From Virgibacillus_F flavescens (GTDB taxonomy: Bacteria; Bacillota; Bacilli; Bacillales; Amphibacillaceae): 64,000 bases of DNA. The notes under the pieces are model-generated. The model ran no database searches. It worked only from the letters and a program-made list of their open reading frames with translations, and had not been told where the DNA came from. Where the stretch lies: positions 1,736,001 to 1,800,000 of the forward strand of contig NZ_CP192260.1 in NCBI RefSeq assembly GCF_050574275.1, written 5' to 3'. The position numbers and the translations under genes are program-made. Shown piece by piece: positions 1 through 7,809 of this stretch (its first letter is position 1; the number at the start of each line of letters is the position of its first letter).

Positions 1-27
1 TCTAGGTGATTTATAAAATTTCATTCT

Positions 28-62
28 AAAAAAGAGGGCATATCCGAATACAGGATATGCCC
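28..62 (-). terminator. Intrinsic terminator after the epimerase gene
   Basis: A perfect 10-bp stem (36-45 pairing with 53-62, 7-nt loop) is followed on the minus strand by a T-rich tract. It lies 14 bp past the stop codon of the epimerase at 77. Confidence 0.85.
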
Positions 63-76
63 TGCTTAATCACAAC

Positions 77-1051
77 TTACTTAGTCACGTGCTTTAGAAC
101 CAAACGCTCTTTCTCTTTATTCAATCCAGCAGACCAGCTCCCTGTATGTTCTTCAAGGGACCAGTTAAGTGTATCCATGATTGTTTCATCCATTGGCCGG
201 AAGTGTAATCCTGCCTTTACTGCCTTATCTACGTTCACTTCCAGCATCCCGTTCATGTTTAAACTATCTGGAATCCATAATGGTAAATCCATCCAAGGCT
301 CAACTTCATTTTCAAGCAATACTCCTTCATCTATCCAGTGAAGTTTCGTGTTATCAGGTGAAAGTGTACGGTGACATTTATTTAGAAACTTTCTATAACT
401 CAGCCTTTCATTCGGTCCGGTTGCATTATATATACCTGTTAGATCCTGCTCAACAGCATTCACTACCCACATCGCTAAGTCACGTACATCAATAAATTGA
501 ATAGGGGTTTCCTGGCTGATATTCGGCACAACAATATCTCCACCCTGGTGCATTCTCCATGGCCAGTATGTAAAACGGTCAGTTGGATCATTTGGACCGA
601 CAATAAGTCCAGGCCGGATAATAAGATTGTTGGAAAATTCATTTGTTACAATCTGTTCAGCTGTAGCTTTATTGCTGGCGTAGCCACCCTGATTCAGGTC
701 ATGGAGTTCGTCGGATTCGTATACTGGTCCTTTACTTAAATCTTTATACGCACTAATACTCGAGATGAAAACATATTTACTGCACTTCTGCTTTAATTGA
801 CTAACCGAGCGCTTTACATCTTCAGGTTCTCTCCCTGATGTATCAATAACGACATCCCAGAAGCTAGAAAGTAACGTGATATCTTCTGTTTGGCGATCTC
901 CAGCAATATGCGTGACCCCATCCGTATCTTTCAAAAAATCAGGATTGGTTTTTCCGCGATTAAACAAAGTAATTTCCATTCCATTCTTTAATGCTTCTGC
1001 CGCGATATGACGGCCTAAAAATTCAGTTCCACCTAAGATCAACATCTTCAT
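77..1051 (-). CDS. NAD-dependent epimerase/dehydratase family protein
   Basis: A 324-residue extended short-chain dehydrogenase/reductase-type protein. The N-terminus carries the Rossmann nucleotide-binding glycine motif (LILGGTEFLGRH, residues 4-15), and a Y-x3-K pair occurs as YASNK near residue 123, as expected for this superfamily. Substrate is unknown; the relatives are a loosely defined group that includes isoflavone-reductase-like and nucleotide-sugar epimerase-like enzymes. It is likely cytoplasmic; no signal peptide is visible. It lies 75 bp downstream of prfC on the same strand, but a strong terminator sits between them, so it is probably transcribed separately. Its own terminator follows the stop codon. 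Family assignment is firm, function open. Confidence 0.85.
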   Translation of the reverse strand: MKMLILGGTEFLGRHIAAEALKNGMEITLFNRGKTNPDFLKDTDGVTHIAGDRQTEDITLLSSFWDVVIDTSGREPEDVKRSVSQLKQKCSKYVFISSISAYKDLSKGPVYESDELHDLNQGGYASNKATAEQIVTNEFSNNLIIRPGLIVGPNDPTDRFTYWPWRMHQGGDIVVPNISQETPIQFIDVRDLAMWVVNAVEQDLTGIYNATGPNERLSYRKFLNKCHRTLSPDNTKLHWIDEGVLLENEVEPWMDLPLWIPDSLNMNGMLEVNVDKAVKAGLHFRPMDETIMDTLNWSLEEHTGSWSAGLNKEKERLVLKHVTK

Positions 1052-1080
1052 CTGATTTCCCCCCCTTGAATGATTAATAT

Positions 1081-1120
1081 AAAAATACCACAGATTCGTG
1101 AAAACACGAAACTGTGGTAT
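1081..1120 (-). terminator. Intrinsic terminator of prfC
   Basis: Stem 1085-1093 pairs with 1112-1120 and an inner stem TTCGTG/CACGAA closes an AAAA loop. On the minus strand it is followed by a T-rich tract. It separates prfC from the downstream epimerase. Confidence 0.85.
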
Positions 1121-1125
1121 CCTTT

Positions 1126-2712
1126 TTAATACTCTTGATCATACTTATTTACTTCCAGCAAATCGATCAGCTCGATATCTGGATTTTTGTCTTCAAACCA
1201 GCGAAGTGCAAAATCGTTTCTGAATAATACAATATAGTTTCCTTCTCGGTCTCGAACCAGGATGTTCTGTTCATCAAAAAGGGACTCTTTGACTTGTTCT
1301 GCCTTCAACCAGCGTGGAACTTTTTCGCCTATTGATTCTAACAGAACTTCAACATTGTATTCGTTCTTCATGCGGTATTTGAATACTTCATACTGCAGTT
1401 CACCAACTGCGCCTAGTATGAATGATTCAGTGCGGTGTCGATAATACAATTGGATTGCGCCTTCTTGTACTAACTGCTCGATACCTTTTCTGTATTGTTT
1501 GGATTTCATCACGTTTTGTGCTGTTACTTTTTTAAATATTTCCGGTGGAAACTGCGGTAACTCTTCATATTCGAAGTCATCTTTTCCTGCAATTAAGGTA
1601 TCACCAATCTGATATGCGTTTGGATCGTATATACCAATAATGTCACCAGCATAAGCTTCCTCTACAGTATCGCGGGATGAGGCGACGAATTGCTGGGATT
1701 GAGCAAGTTTGATTTCCTTATTGTTTCTTGCCAGTTTCACACTCATTCCACGCTCGAATTTGCCAGAGCATACCCGTAAAAATGCAACTCTGTCACGATG
1801 AGCGGGGTTCATATTGGCTTGAATTTTAAAAACAAATCCCGAAAAATCCGGGTTATCCGGTTGTATGGCTCCACCAGTCGATTTTCTTGGAGTTGGTGCA
1901 GGTGCCATCGAAATAAATGTATCAAAGAAAGTCTGAAGACCAAATGGTGCTAAAGCACTTCCGAAAAATACCGGGGTCTGTTTTCCGGCTAAAACCGTAT
2001 CGATAGAAAAAGAATCGCCAGCCTCTTCCAGTAACGAAAGTTCATCTTCCGCTATTTGATATTCTTCCTGTGATCTTAGATCGTTATATTCCGGCTTTTT
2101 CAATTCAGCATAAGGAATAAATATTTCTTCTTCATTTCCATTATATTGAACAAATTGTTTTTCGTGGCGATCAAATATTCCGAGGAATCGTTTTCCCATT
2201 CCAACGGGCCAGTTCATCGGATACGTTTCAATATCCAGAACCTGTTCGATTTCTTCCAATAGATCGAGTGGTTCACGACCTTCCCGGTCCATTTTGTTAA
2301 TAAACGTAAAGATAGGAATTCCGCGCATGCGACAAACCTTAAAAAGCTTGATGGTTTGAGCTTCGATTCCTTTTGTTCCGTCTATAATCATAACTACACT
2401 GTCTACTGCTGTTAACGTGCGGTACGTATCCTCACTGAAGTCTTCATGACCAGGTGTGTCCAGAATATTTACCTGAAAACCGTCGTATGGAAAGTTCATA
2501 ACACTTGATGTAACGGAAATACCACGCTGTTTTTCAATTTCCATCCAATCGGAAGTAGCAAATTTACCGGATTTCTTTCCTTTCACCGTTCCTGCTGAGC
2601 GGATTAAGTTACCCAACAATAGCAATCGTTCCGTTAAAGTTGTTTTTCCAGCATCGGGATGCGAAATAATCGCAAACGTTTTTCTCTTTTTCACTTCGTC
2701 TTTTATACTCAT
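1126..2712 (-). CDS. prfC: Peptide chain release factor 3 (RF3)
   Basis: A 528-residue translational GTPase that removes RF1/RF2 from the ribosome after peptide release. The G1 motif SHPDAGKTT (residues 17-25), the switch region with RGISVTSS, the G3 motif DTPGHEDF and the G4 motif NKMD are all present in order, followed by the EF-G-like domain II and the RF3 C-terminal domain. The length matches the family (about 520-530). The conserved RGISV and DTPGHEDFSEDT segments identify RF3 rather than EF-G or SelB. It appears monocistronic, bounded by its own terminator downstream and about 320 bp of repeat-containing sequence upstream. Confidence 0.97.
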   Translation of the reverse strand: MSIKDEVKKRKTFAIISHPDAGKTTLTERLLLLGNLIRSAGTVKGKKSGKFATSDWMEIEKQRGISVTSSVMNFPYDGFQVNILDTPGHEDFSEDTYRTLTAVDSVVMIIDGTKGIEAQTIKLFKVCRMRGIPIFTFINKMDREGREPLDLLEEIEQVLDIETYPMNWPVGMGKRFLGIFDRHEKQFVQYNGNEEEIFIPYAELKKPEYNDLRSQEEYQIAEDELSLLEEAGDSFSIDTVLAGKQTPVFFGSALAPFGLQTFFDTFISMAPAPTPRKSTGGAIQPDNPDFSGFVFKIQANMNPAHRDRVAFLRVCSGKFERGMSVKLARNNKEIKLAQSQQFVASSRDTVEEAYAGDIIGIYDPNAYQIGDTLIAGKDDFEYEELPQFPPEIFKKVTAQNVMKSKQYRKGIEQLVQEGAIQLYYRHRTESFILGAVGELQYEVFKYRMKNEYNVEVLLESIGEKVPRWLKAEQVKESLFDEQNILVRDREGNYIVLFRNDFALRWFEDKNPDIELIDLLEVNKYDQEY

Positions 2713-2800
2713 AAAAAAATCCCTTCCGTTCTATAGTTTTTAATTAGTTAATGAATTAGGGATTTTTACATTGGGATAATTCTCCTTTAGTGGCAGATAA

Positions 2801-2886
2801 GAAAAGTATAAATCCTTTCTTACTGTATTAATGTAACTAGGACCCTCACCATAAAGTATTGATGATAAGCCAAGTCTTCTAATTTT
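2801..2886 (+). repeat. Dispersed intergenic repeat, family R, copy 1
   Basis: About 85 bp beginning AGTATAAATCCTTTC and ending AAGCCAAGTCTTCTAAT. Related copies lie at 3538-3604, 31777-31836 and (partial) 62213-62260. This copy carries an insertion in the middle relative to copy 2 and has lost the hairpin. It occupies most of what a short minus-strand reading frame (2740-2931) covers; I consider that frame not a gene. The rest of the 2713-3034 gap holds the leader of the CBS gene. Confidence 0.75.
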
Positions 2887-3034
2887 TGCGTATACATTCA
2901 AAACATAGCACGAACTGAGGAATGAAGTCAACGGACATATGCCTAAATGAAGTGAGTGGAAATTTGGGAAAATCTCTCAATCATAATATTTGTCTTGTTA
3001 ACAAATCCTATAAGGTGAAAAGGAGGGTTATGTC

Positions 3035-3472
3035 ATGACACAACAATTAAGAAGCTATATGACACCAAACGTATATACAGTTAATGAGACACAAACAGTG
3101 CAGGAAGCCGCTGCAATTATGAGCGACCATAATATTGGAGCAATTCCAGTTACAAACAATAATGGTCAATTGGTGGGAATTTTGACAGACCGCGATATTA
3201 CGTTACGCACAACAGCACAGGGTGAAGCCGCTCAAACCCCTATAACACAAGTTATGACTGCACAGCAGGTTGTGCAGGGAACTCCTGAAATGGATGTACA
3301 TGAAGCAGCACAGCTAATGGCAAATCAACAAATTCGCCGTTTGCCAGTTGTAGAAAATGGACAAATTGTTGGGATGGTTGCTTTAGGTGATCTGGCTAGT
3401 GATGCACAGCTTAGTAATGAAGCCGAAGAAGCGCTTTCCAGTATTTCAAAGCCTTCAGGGCCACAGAAATAA
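3035..3472 (+). CDS. Paired CBS-domain protein (YhcV-like)
   Basis: A 145-residue cytoplasmic protein made almost entirely of two CBS motifs (about residues 8-60 and 73-125), the usual Bateman module that binds adenosyl ligands such as AMP or SAM. Each half has the GIL/GMV-x-x-D/G-L pattern (QLVGILTDRDI and QIVGMVALGDL). It has no attached enzyme or membrane domain, so it is a stand-alone sensor or regulatory partner; B. subtilis YhcV has the same plan and size. An excellent ribosome binding site (AAAAGGAGGG) precedes the ATG, suggesting strong translation. It is a single-gene unit with its own terminator and is flanked on both sides by family R repeats. The ligand and partner are unknown. 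Confidence 0.9.
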   Translation: MTQQLRSYMTPNVYTVNETQTVQEAAAIMSDHNIGAIPVTNNNGQLVGILTDRDITLRTTAQGEAAQTPITQVMTAQQVVQGTPEMDVHEAAQLMANQQIRRLPVVENGQIVGMVALGDLASDAQLSNEAEEALSSISKPSGPQK

Positions 3473-3490
3473 GTTCTATAATTATACGCT

Positions 3491-3526
3491 AAAAACGTCA
3501 ATCAATGATGATTGGCGTTTTCTCTT
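3491..3526 (+). terminator. Intrinsic terminator after the CBS gene
   Basis: A 12-bp stem (3493-3504 with 3509-3520, one G-T pair) and 4-nt loop are followed by TTCTCTTT. Confidence 0.8.
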
Positions 3527-3537
3527 TAACAGGTAAG

Positions 3538-3604
3538 ATAGTATAAATCCTTTCGTACTGTATAAGTGCAACTAAGGCTTGGCAATAAGCCAAGTTTTCT
3601 AATA
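3538..3604 (+). repeat. Dispersed intergenic repeat, family R, copy 2
   Basis: About 67 bp, the most intact copy: AGTATAAATCCTTTCGTACT near the start and a small CTTGGC-aataa-GCCAAG hairpin near the end, then TTTTCTAAT. Same orientation as copy 1, so the pair brackets the CBS gene. Confidence 0.8.
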
Positions 3605-3675
3605 TGAATTAGTATTGGCCAACTTCCGCATATGATATAATTTTAATATAAATAAAAATTAAGCGGTGAACAAAA

Positions 3676-4293
3676 ATGCTAAAGGATACAGGCGAGAGAG
3701 TTATTCCCGAAAAAATGAAAATAACAAATGAACTGTTGCTGGAGCATATAGCCAGATATCACTTTGCAACTGATTTTGTAAATGGACGGGTACTCGATTT
3801 TGCGAGTGGTTCTGGATATGGCAGCCACATAATAGCCAAAAAATGCAAGAAAGCAGTAAGTGAAATTATTGGAATGGATAACAGTGCTGAAGCTGTAGAT
3901 TATGCCAGCAGCACCTACTATCATCCGCTTACTACATTCTTGCAGGAAGATGTAACGGCAACAGACTTAGCTGAGAGATTCGGTCAATTCGATACGATAA
4001 TCAGTTTTGAAACGATCGAACATATTTCTGATGAAAAACAGTTTTTATCGAACATCTATCGTTTATTAAAACCTAACGGAACTTTAATAATGTCAACTCC
4101 TTTTGGTAAAGGAAGAGCGGTACCTAGCGGCTATCCATTCCATGTTCACCAATTGACACGAAATGAATTTAAAGAGTTATTTGTCGACTACCAGACGGCG
4201 AACATGTATTTTCAAAAAGGTGTATTAATAAAACCAGCAGATTTCAATGATGAAACATATTACCCTTTGGGAATAGCAGTATGTCAAAAATAA
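3676..4293 (+). CDS. Class I SAM-dependent methyltransferase
   Basis: A 205-residue methyltransferase. Motif I is VLDFASGSGYGS (residues 39-50), followed by an acidic residue ending strand 2 (GMDNS), a motif II-like segment FDTIISFETIEHI, and a motif III-like LLKPNGTLIMSTPF. This is the Methyltransf_11/23 type, often found acting on small molecules or sugars in surface-polymer pathways. No neighbouring gene on the same strand suggests a substrate. Start chosen by the AAGCGGTGA site 8 bp upstream. The acceptor is not predictable from the sequence. Confidence 0.87.
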   Translation: MLKDTGERVIPEKMKITNELLLEHIARYHFATDFVNGRVLDFASGSGYGSHIIAKKCKKAVSEIIGMDNSAEAVDYASSTYYHPLTTFLQEDVTATDLAERFGQFDTIISFETIEHISDEKQFLSNIYRLLKPNGTLIMSTPFGKGRAVPSGYPFHVHQLTRNEFKELFVDYQTANMYFQKGVLIKPADFNDETYYPLGIAVCQK

Positions 4294-4355
4294 ATGCATA
4301 GTAAACGCAGTGGAAAAGATACTATCTTTTACCACAACTGTTAGAAAACTGACAT

Positions 4356-4560
4356 CTGGAAAAAGTGGTGGATATTAAAAAAGTATCTTTTCATCTAAAT
4401 CTAGCATCTTCGAATATACGGAGACTCCTGCGGGAAGTAAGAGATCGGCGAGACCCCGGAGGACGTAGTCCGAGGAGACTCGACACTCGCCCGCGGAAAG
4501 CGAAGTATATTCGATGATGCGATGATAGTTCTGCCTATTTGTACTATAGTTAACTTTTCA
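4356..4560. repeat. Family A inverted-repeat element (MITE-like), copy 1
   Basis: About 205 bp. Outer ends are TGGAAAAAGTGG and its imperfect inverse near AACTTTTCA; an inner inverted repeat (GCATCTTCGAATATAC at 4404 against GTATATTCGATGATGC ending 4520) encloses a GC-rich core with CTCCTGCGGGA and CCGCGGAAAGCG. No open gene lies in the 4294-4655 interval apart from this element and a terminator. Confidence 0.85.
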
Positions 4561-4620
4561 CCTAGTTAAGAAGAACAGTGTATCGCATCGTTTCCACTAC
4601 TGGTTATGCTCTCTTACCTA

Positions 4621-4674
4621 TTAAATAAAAAAGGACGAAACGTATAGATAAATTTCTATACGTTTCGTCCTTTT
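4621..4674 (-). terminator. Strong intrinsic terminator overlapping the deacetylase 3' end
   Basis: A perfect 20-bp stem (4629-4648 with 4655-4674, 6-nt loop) is followed on the minus strand by a T-rich tract. The last codons and the stop (4656-4658) of the deacetylase lie inside the hairpin, so terminator and coding end are shared. Confidence 0.9.
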
Positions 4675-5288
4675 ATTTTAAGCTTGCTAAACCCATACCC
4701 TTTGTCTCTAATAGCTTGTATTAAAGCAGGCAGCACCTCTAAGGTTTGTGTTAGCTCGTGAAGCAGAATGATTGCACCATCCTCAAGGTTATCAGTTACA
4801 TATGTGACGATTTGATTAGGATCATCTTTCAGTTCCCAATCCATCGAAGCTAATCGCCATAGAACAGGAGTTACGTTCAGTGCCTCTGCTGCTTTTATTG
4901 TATCCTTATTGTACTGACCATAAGGTGGCCGGAAATATTCTAATTTAGTTCCAGTGATTTCTTCAATCTTACGAATACTATTTCTAATATCCTGGTATTG
5001 TTTTTCATACGTCAGTGCAGCCAGGTTCCGATGTTTGGTAGAATGAGTACCAATCTGGTGACCTTCATCCAGTAACCTTTTCCATGGTCTCGCTGGATAT
5101 ATTAGCTTTGACTGCCAAAAGAATACAGCCTGAATTTCTTCTTTCTTTAGCACATCTAATATCGATGGAAGCAATCGGCTAGGGCCATCATCAAAGGTTA
5201 GAACAACAGATTTTTGGCTGTTTGTATGTGATGTTGTAATGATGCTTGAATTGGAAGAGTCGTACACGACCCTTGAACAATCGACCAC
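4656..5288 (-). CDS. Polysaccharide deacetylase (NodB domain)
   Basis: A 210-residue NodB-type carbohydrate esterase family 4 domain. Visible motifs are TFDDGPS (residues 31-37, catalytic and metal aspartates), HSTKH (82-86, metal histidines), RPPYG near 125 and LLHE near 180. These enzymes remove N-acetyl groups from GlcNAc-containing polymers or glycans. No signal peptide or lipobox is seen, so the location is uncertain. The listed GTG start (5288) has no ribosome binding site. An AGGTGA site lies 5 nt upstream of a TTG at 5306, in frame with this gene, but the sixth codon of that frame is TGA (5289-5291). The gene may therefore carry a nonsense mutation near its start or use a recoded TGA (see findings). 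It is last in the epimerase-phnDEC run and closes with a strong terminator. Confidence 0.85.
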   Translation of the reverse strand: MVDCSRVVYDSSNSSIITTSHTNSQKSVVLTFDDGPSRLLPSILDVLKKEEIQAVFFWQSKLIYPARPWKRLLDEGHQIGTHSTKHRNLAALTYEKQYQDIRNSIRKIEEITGTKLEYFRPPYGQYNKDTIKAAEALNVTPVLWRLASMDWELKDDPNQIVTYVTDNLEDGAIILLHELTQTLEVLPALIQAIRDKGYGFSKLKIKGRNV

Positions 5289-5317
5289 TCAGGGAGTTCT
5301 TGTCAAAACGATCACCT
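5255..5317 (-). other. AGGTGA-TTG start with in-frame TGA and downstream hairpin
   Basis: On the minus strand AGGTGA (5317-5312) precedes TTG (5306-5304) by 5 nt, the same arrangement used by phnD here. The reading frame then gives five codons and a TGA (5291-5289), directly followed by the GTG usually taken as the deacetylase start. Fourteen nt after the TGA is a stem of about 8-9 bp (5274-5255) with a tiny loop containing GT. This could be an accidental premature stop (TGG to TGA) or a recoding signal; the sequence alone does not decide. Confidence 0.5.
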
Positions 5318-5321
5318 CATA

Positions 5322-6086
5322 TTATGATGTTTTTTCAGCTGGATTTGCCGGCGAAATATACGTTTTATCATATTCTTGATCATCGAAGTATTCAGGTTTC
5401 CCGTCAAAGATAACTATACCGTCTTTTAGTGCCAGTATTCGCGTCGCGTATCGCTTAGCCAGTTCGACATCATGTACATTTATAATTGTAAGTAATTCAT
5501 GACGTTTGTGCATTTCTGTCAGCAAATTAAAGATGTGAATAGAAGTTCCTGGATCCAGACTTGAGACAGGTTCATCGCCCAGTATTAATTTTGGCTGCTG
5601 TAAAATGGAGCGAGCAATGCCAACTCGTTGCTTTTGACCACCACTTAATCGTTCGACACGGCGATCAATTAGCTCTGATAGCCCGACATCTGCAATTACT
5701 TGCTTGGCTCTATTTATTTCATCAGTATTAAACCATCCAATAAGATTTTTGAAAGTAGTCCGATACCCAAACATTCCAGTTAAAACATTTTGCAAAACAG
5801 AAAGCCTGGGAACTAAGTTAAAATGCTGGAAAATCATCCCCATCTCTTTACGAACATTTCTTAATTGTTCCTCATTCATTTGGGATAAACGAACCGATCC
5901 CCATATTATTTCTCCATCAGTAGGCTTATGCAGTCCATTAATACATCGCACTAATGTTGATTTTCCAGCACCACTTTTACCTAATATACAAACGAATTCG
6001 CCTTGATTAAATGACAAGTTAATATCTGATAGTGAATCAATTGTGTTGCCGGTATATCGAACAGTCAAATTTTTAAGCTCTAGCAA
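5322..6086 (-). CDS. phnC: Phosphonate-type ABC transporter, ATP-binding protein
   Basis: ATPase of a PhnCDE-type importer. Numbered from the upstream GTG at 6098, Walker A is GKSGAGKST (40-48), followed by the Q-loop (MIFQHFNLV), signature LSGGQKQRVGIARS and Walker B LILGDEPVSSLDP. PhnC subfamily features include the insertion around GYRTTFKNLIGWF. I place the start at TTG 6086 because the GTG at 6098 lies inside the AAGGTGGGG ribosome binding site; that gives 254 residues. The gene begins about 13 bp after phnE ends. No C-P lyase, phosphonatase or phosphite oxidase gene is present nearby, so the substrate could be a phosphonate, phosphate ester or other oxyanion. Confidence 0.93.
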   Translation of the reverse strand: MLELKNLTVRYTGNTIDSLSDINLSFNQGEFVCILGKSGAGKSTLVRCINGLHKPTDGEIIWGSVRLSQMNEEQLRNVRKEMGMIFQHFNLVPRLSVLQNVLTGMFGYRTTFKNLIGWFNTDEINRAKQVIADVGLSELIDRRVERLSGGQKQRVGIARSILQQPKLILGDEPVSSLDPGTSIHIFNLLTEMHKRHELLTIINVHDVELAKRYATRILALKDGIVIFDGKPEYFDDQEYDKTYISPANPAEKTS

Positions 6087-6099
6087 ATGAGACCCCACC

Positions 6100-6855
6100 T
6101 TAAATTACCTTTTTACGAACATAGCTGCCAAATAAGTCGATAGCTATAACCATTACCATAATAATCAGCACATCCAGAGATACAGAAGAATATTGGAATG
6201 TTTTAAAGTCGTTAAACAGTCGTTGCCCAATTCCTCCACCGCCAATAAACCCAAGGATAAGGGAGGTGCGAACTGCAACTTCAAATCGATAGAAATAACT
6301 GGATAATACATTTGGCCAAATTTGAGGAAGAATACTAAATAAGTTAGCAAACCACTTCTTCGCACCTACAGCTTGAATAGCCTCTTGTGGTCCGGAATCT
6401 GACGCTTCTATTAATTCCGCAATTAACTTTCCTAATACACCTATGTTGTGAAACATTATTGCTAATACTGCAGGAAATGGCCCAAGACCAAGCGTTGTCA
6501 GCAATATTAGTCCAAAAACGATTTCCGGAATAGACCGGACAAAGCTTAAAGTAAACCTGGATAGATGGTATAGAAATTTAAAAGGTGCAGTGTTCCAGGC
6601 CGCTAAAAAACTGACAGGTATAGCTATGATTAAACCAATAAAACTTCCTAAAAAAGCCATTGCAAGTGTTAGTAAACTATCCTTGAGTATATCAGGAAGA
6701 TTTGAGGTCTCCATTGGGAACCATCGAGATAGGAAATCGATCATATTGCGAAAATCTTTAAACTTGGATAAATCAAATTCTGTAAGTCTCATACTTATAA
6801 AAATGAATAGTGTTAACAGAATGACTGTTACTATATTACGACGCTTAAACCACAC
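6100..6855 (-). CDS. phnE: Phosphonate-type ABC transporter, permease
   Basis: A 251-residue integral membrane protein of the PhnE family with about five to six hydrophobic segments. The cytoplasmic coupling loop that contacts the ATPase is visible as EASDSGPQEAIQAVGAKK, matching the EAA motif, and GFIGGGGIGQRL near the C-terminus is typical of PhnE. It starts with GTG at 6855, 11 bp after the phnD stop, and is followed at once by phnC. The single permease gene probably forms a homodimer. Substrate specificity lies in the binding protein. Confidence 0.93.
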   Translation of the reverse strand: MWFKRRNIVTVILLTLFIFISMRLTEFDLSKFKDFRNMIDFLSRWFPMETSNLPDILKDSLLTLAMAFLGSFIGLIIAIPVSFLAAWNTAPFKFLYHLSRFTLSFVRSIPEIVFGLILLTTLGLGPFPAVLAIMFHNIGVLGKLIAELIEASDSGPQEAIQAVGAKKWFANLFSILPQIWPNVLSSYFYRFEVAVRTSLILGFIGGGGIGQRLFNDFKTFQYSSVSLDVLIIMVMVIAIDLFGSYVRKKVI

Positions 6856-6866
6856 TTAAATCAGCC

Positions 6867-7775
6867 CTATTCTTCAATGATTCCTTGTTTAATTGCAGCT
6901 TTTCTGATGAATTCGTAATCCTTATTGCTGGCTTTTGTAAATCCAGTTGCTCCGAATGCATTTAAAATATCTTTATCTTCAATGGAAAGGAATGCTTCCT
7001 GCAGCTTTTTAATGGTTTTTTTATCCGTATCTTTATGAACTGCCCACGGATACTGGAATAACTTATCTGATTCCCAAATTACTTTCAGCTGCTCTTTATC
7101 TATCTTACCTGATTCAATTAGCTGGTTATATATTGCACTGTCAATTGCACCTGCGTCTACCTGCTTATTTTGTACAGCTAACGCTGTGGCATCATGCGAA
7201 CCTGTGAATCTGACCGAATTAAACGCATAGTCATTTTCTGATTTATAAACGCCTCTTTCTTCAAGCTCTATACTTGGAATTAGTGATCCTGAAGTAGAGC
7301 TTGGATCACCAAAAGCAAAGTCAATTTCTTCAGGTTTAGCTAGCAGGTCTTCAAGTGAATCCCATTGATTATCTTTATGAGTGATGATATAAGAGTGGTA
7401 AAAAGGTTCTCCATCGATTAATTGAGTAATGATTGCCTTAGCACCACTTTCCTCATGTGCTACGACATAGGTTAGCGGACCAAAGTATGCCATATCAATT
7501 TTATCGTAATTCATTGCTTCGACTACACCATTATAGTCCGGGTAAACTTCAACAGCGACTTCCCGGTCTAATTTCTCCGTTAAAATAGTTTGTAATTCAT
7601 TCATTGCCTGCTCAATAGCACCTTCCGTTTGGGCCGGGATTACGCCTATAGTAAATGGTTTCGCTTCTTCTTTATCAGATGGTGATTCATTGCTTGTTTC
7701 CTCATTTGTACCACCACAAGCAGTTAATAAAAGTGTAATGGTTACTGTAATAAGTAAATAAAGATATTTTTTCAA
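6867..7775 (-). CDS. phnD: Phosphonate/phosphate-type ABC transporter substrate-binding lipoprotein
   Basis: A periplasmic-binding-type protein of the PhnD family, anchored as a lipoprotein: a lysine-rich N-terminus and hydrophobic stretch end in a lipobox LTAC-GG about 20 residues in. The mature part has family features such as GVIPAQTEGAIEQAMNEL and YFGPLTYV (ligand-site segment) and FGDPSSTSGSLIPS, where serine and threonine residues usually hold the oxyanion. I choose TTG at 7775 (AGGTGA at a 5-nt spacing) over the GTG at 7784, which lies inside the binding site; the product is then about 302 residues. First gene of phnDEC, 34 bp after the epimerase gene. Ligand unproven. Confidence 0.92.
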   Translation of the reverse strand: MKKYLYLLITVTITLLLTACGGTNEETSNESPSDKEEAKPFTIGVIPAQTEGAIEQAMNELQTILTEKLDREVAVEVYPDYNGVVEAMNYDKIDMAYFGPLTYVVAHEESGAKAIITQLIDGEPFYHSYIITHKDNQWDSLEDLLAKPEEIDFAFGDPSSTSGSLIPSIELEERGVYKSENDYAFNSVRFTGSHDATALAVQNKQVDAGAIDSAIYNQLIESGKIDKEQLKVIWESDKLFQYPWAVHKDTDKKTIKKLQEAFLSIEDKDILNAFGATGFTKASNKDYEFIRKAAIKQGIIEE

Positions 7776-7809
7776 ATTGCTCACCTCGTATAGTTGTATT
7801 TTTGATTGA

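Noticed and set aside
2740..2931. 63-residue minus-strand open frame
   Set aside because: It consists largely of family R repeat, has no ribosome binding site or recognisable domain.
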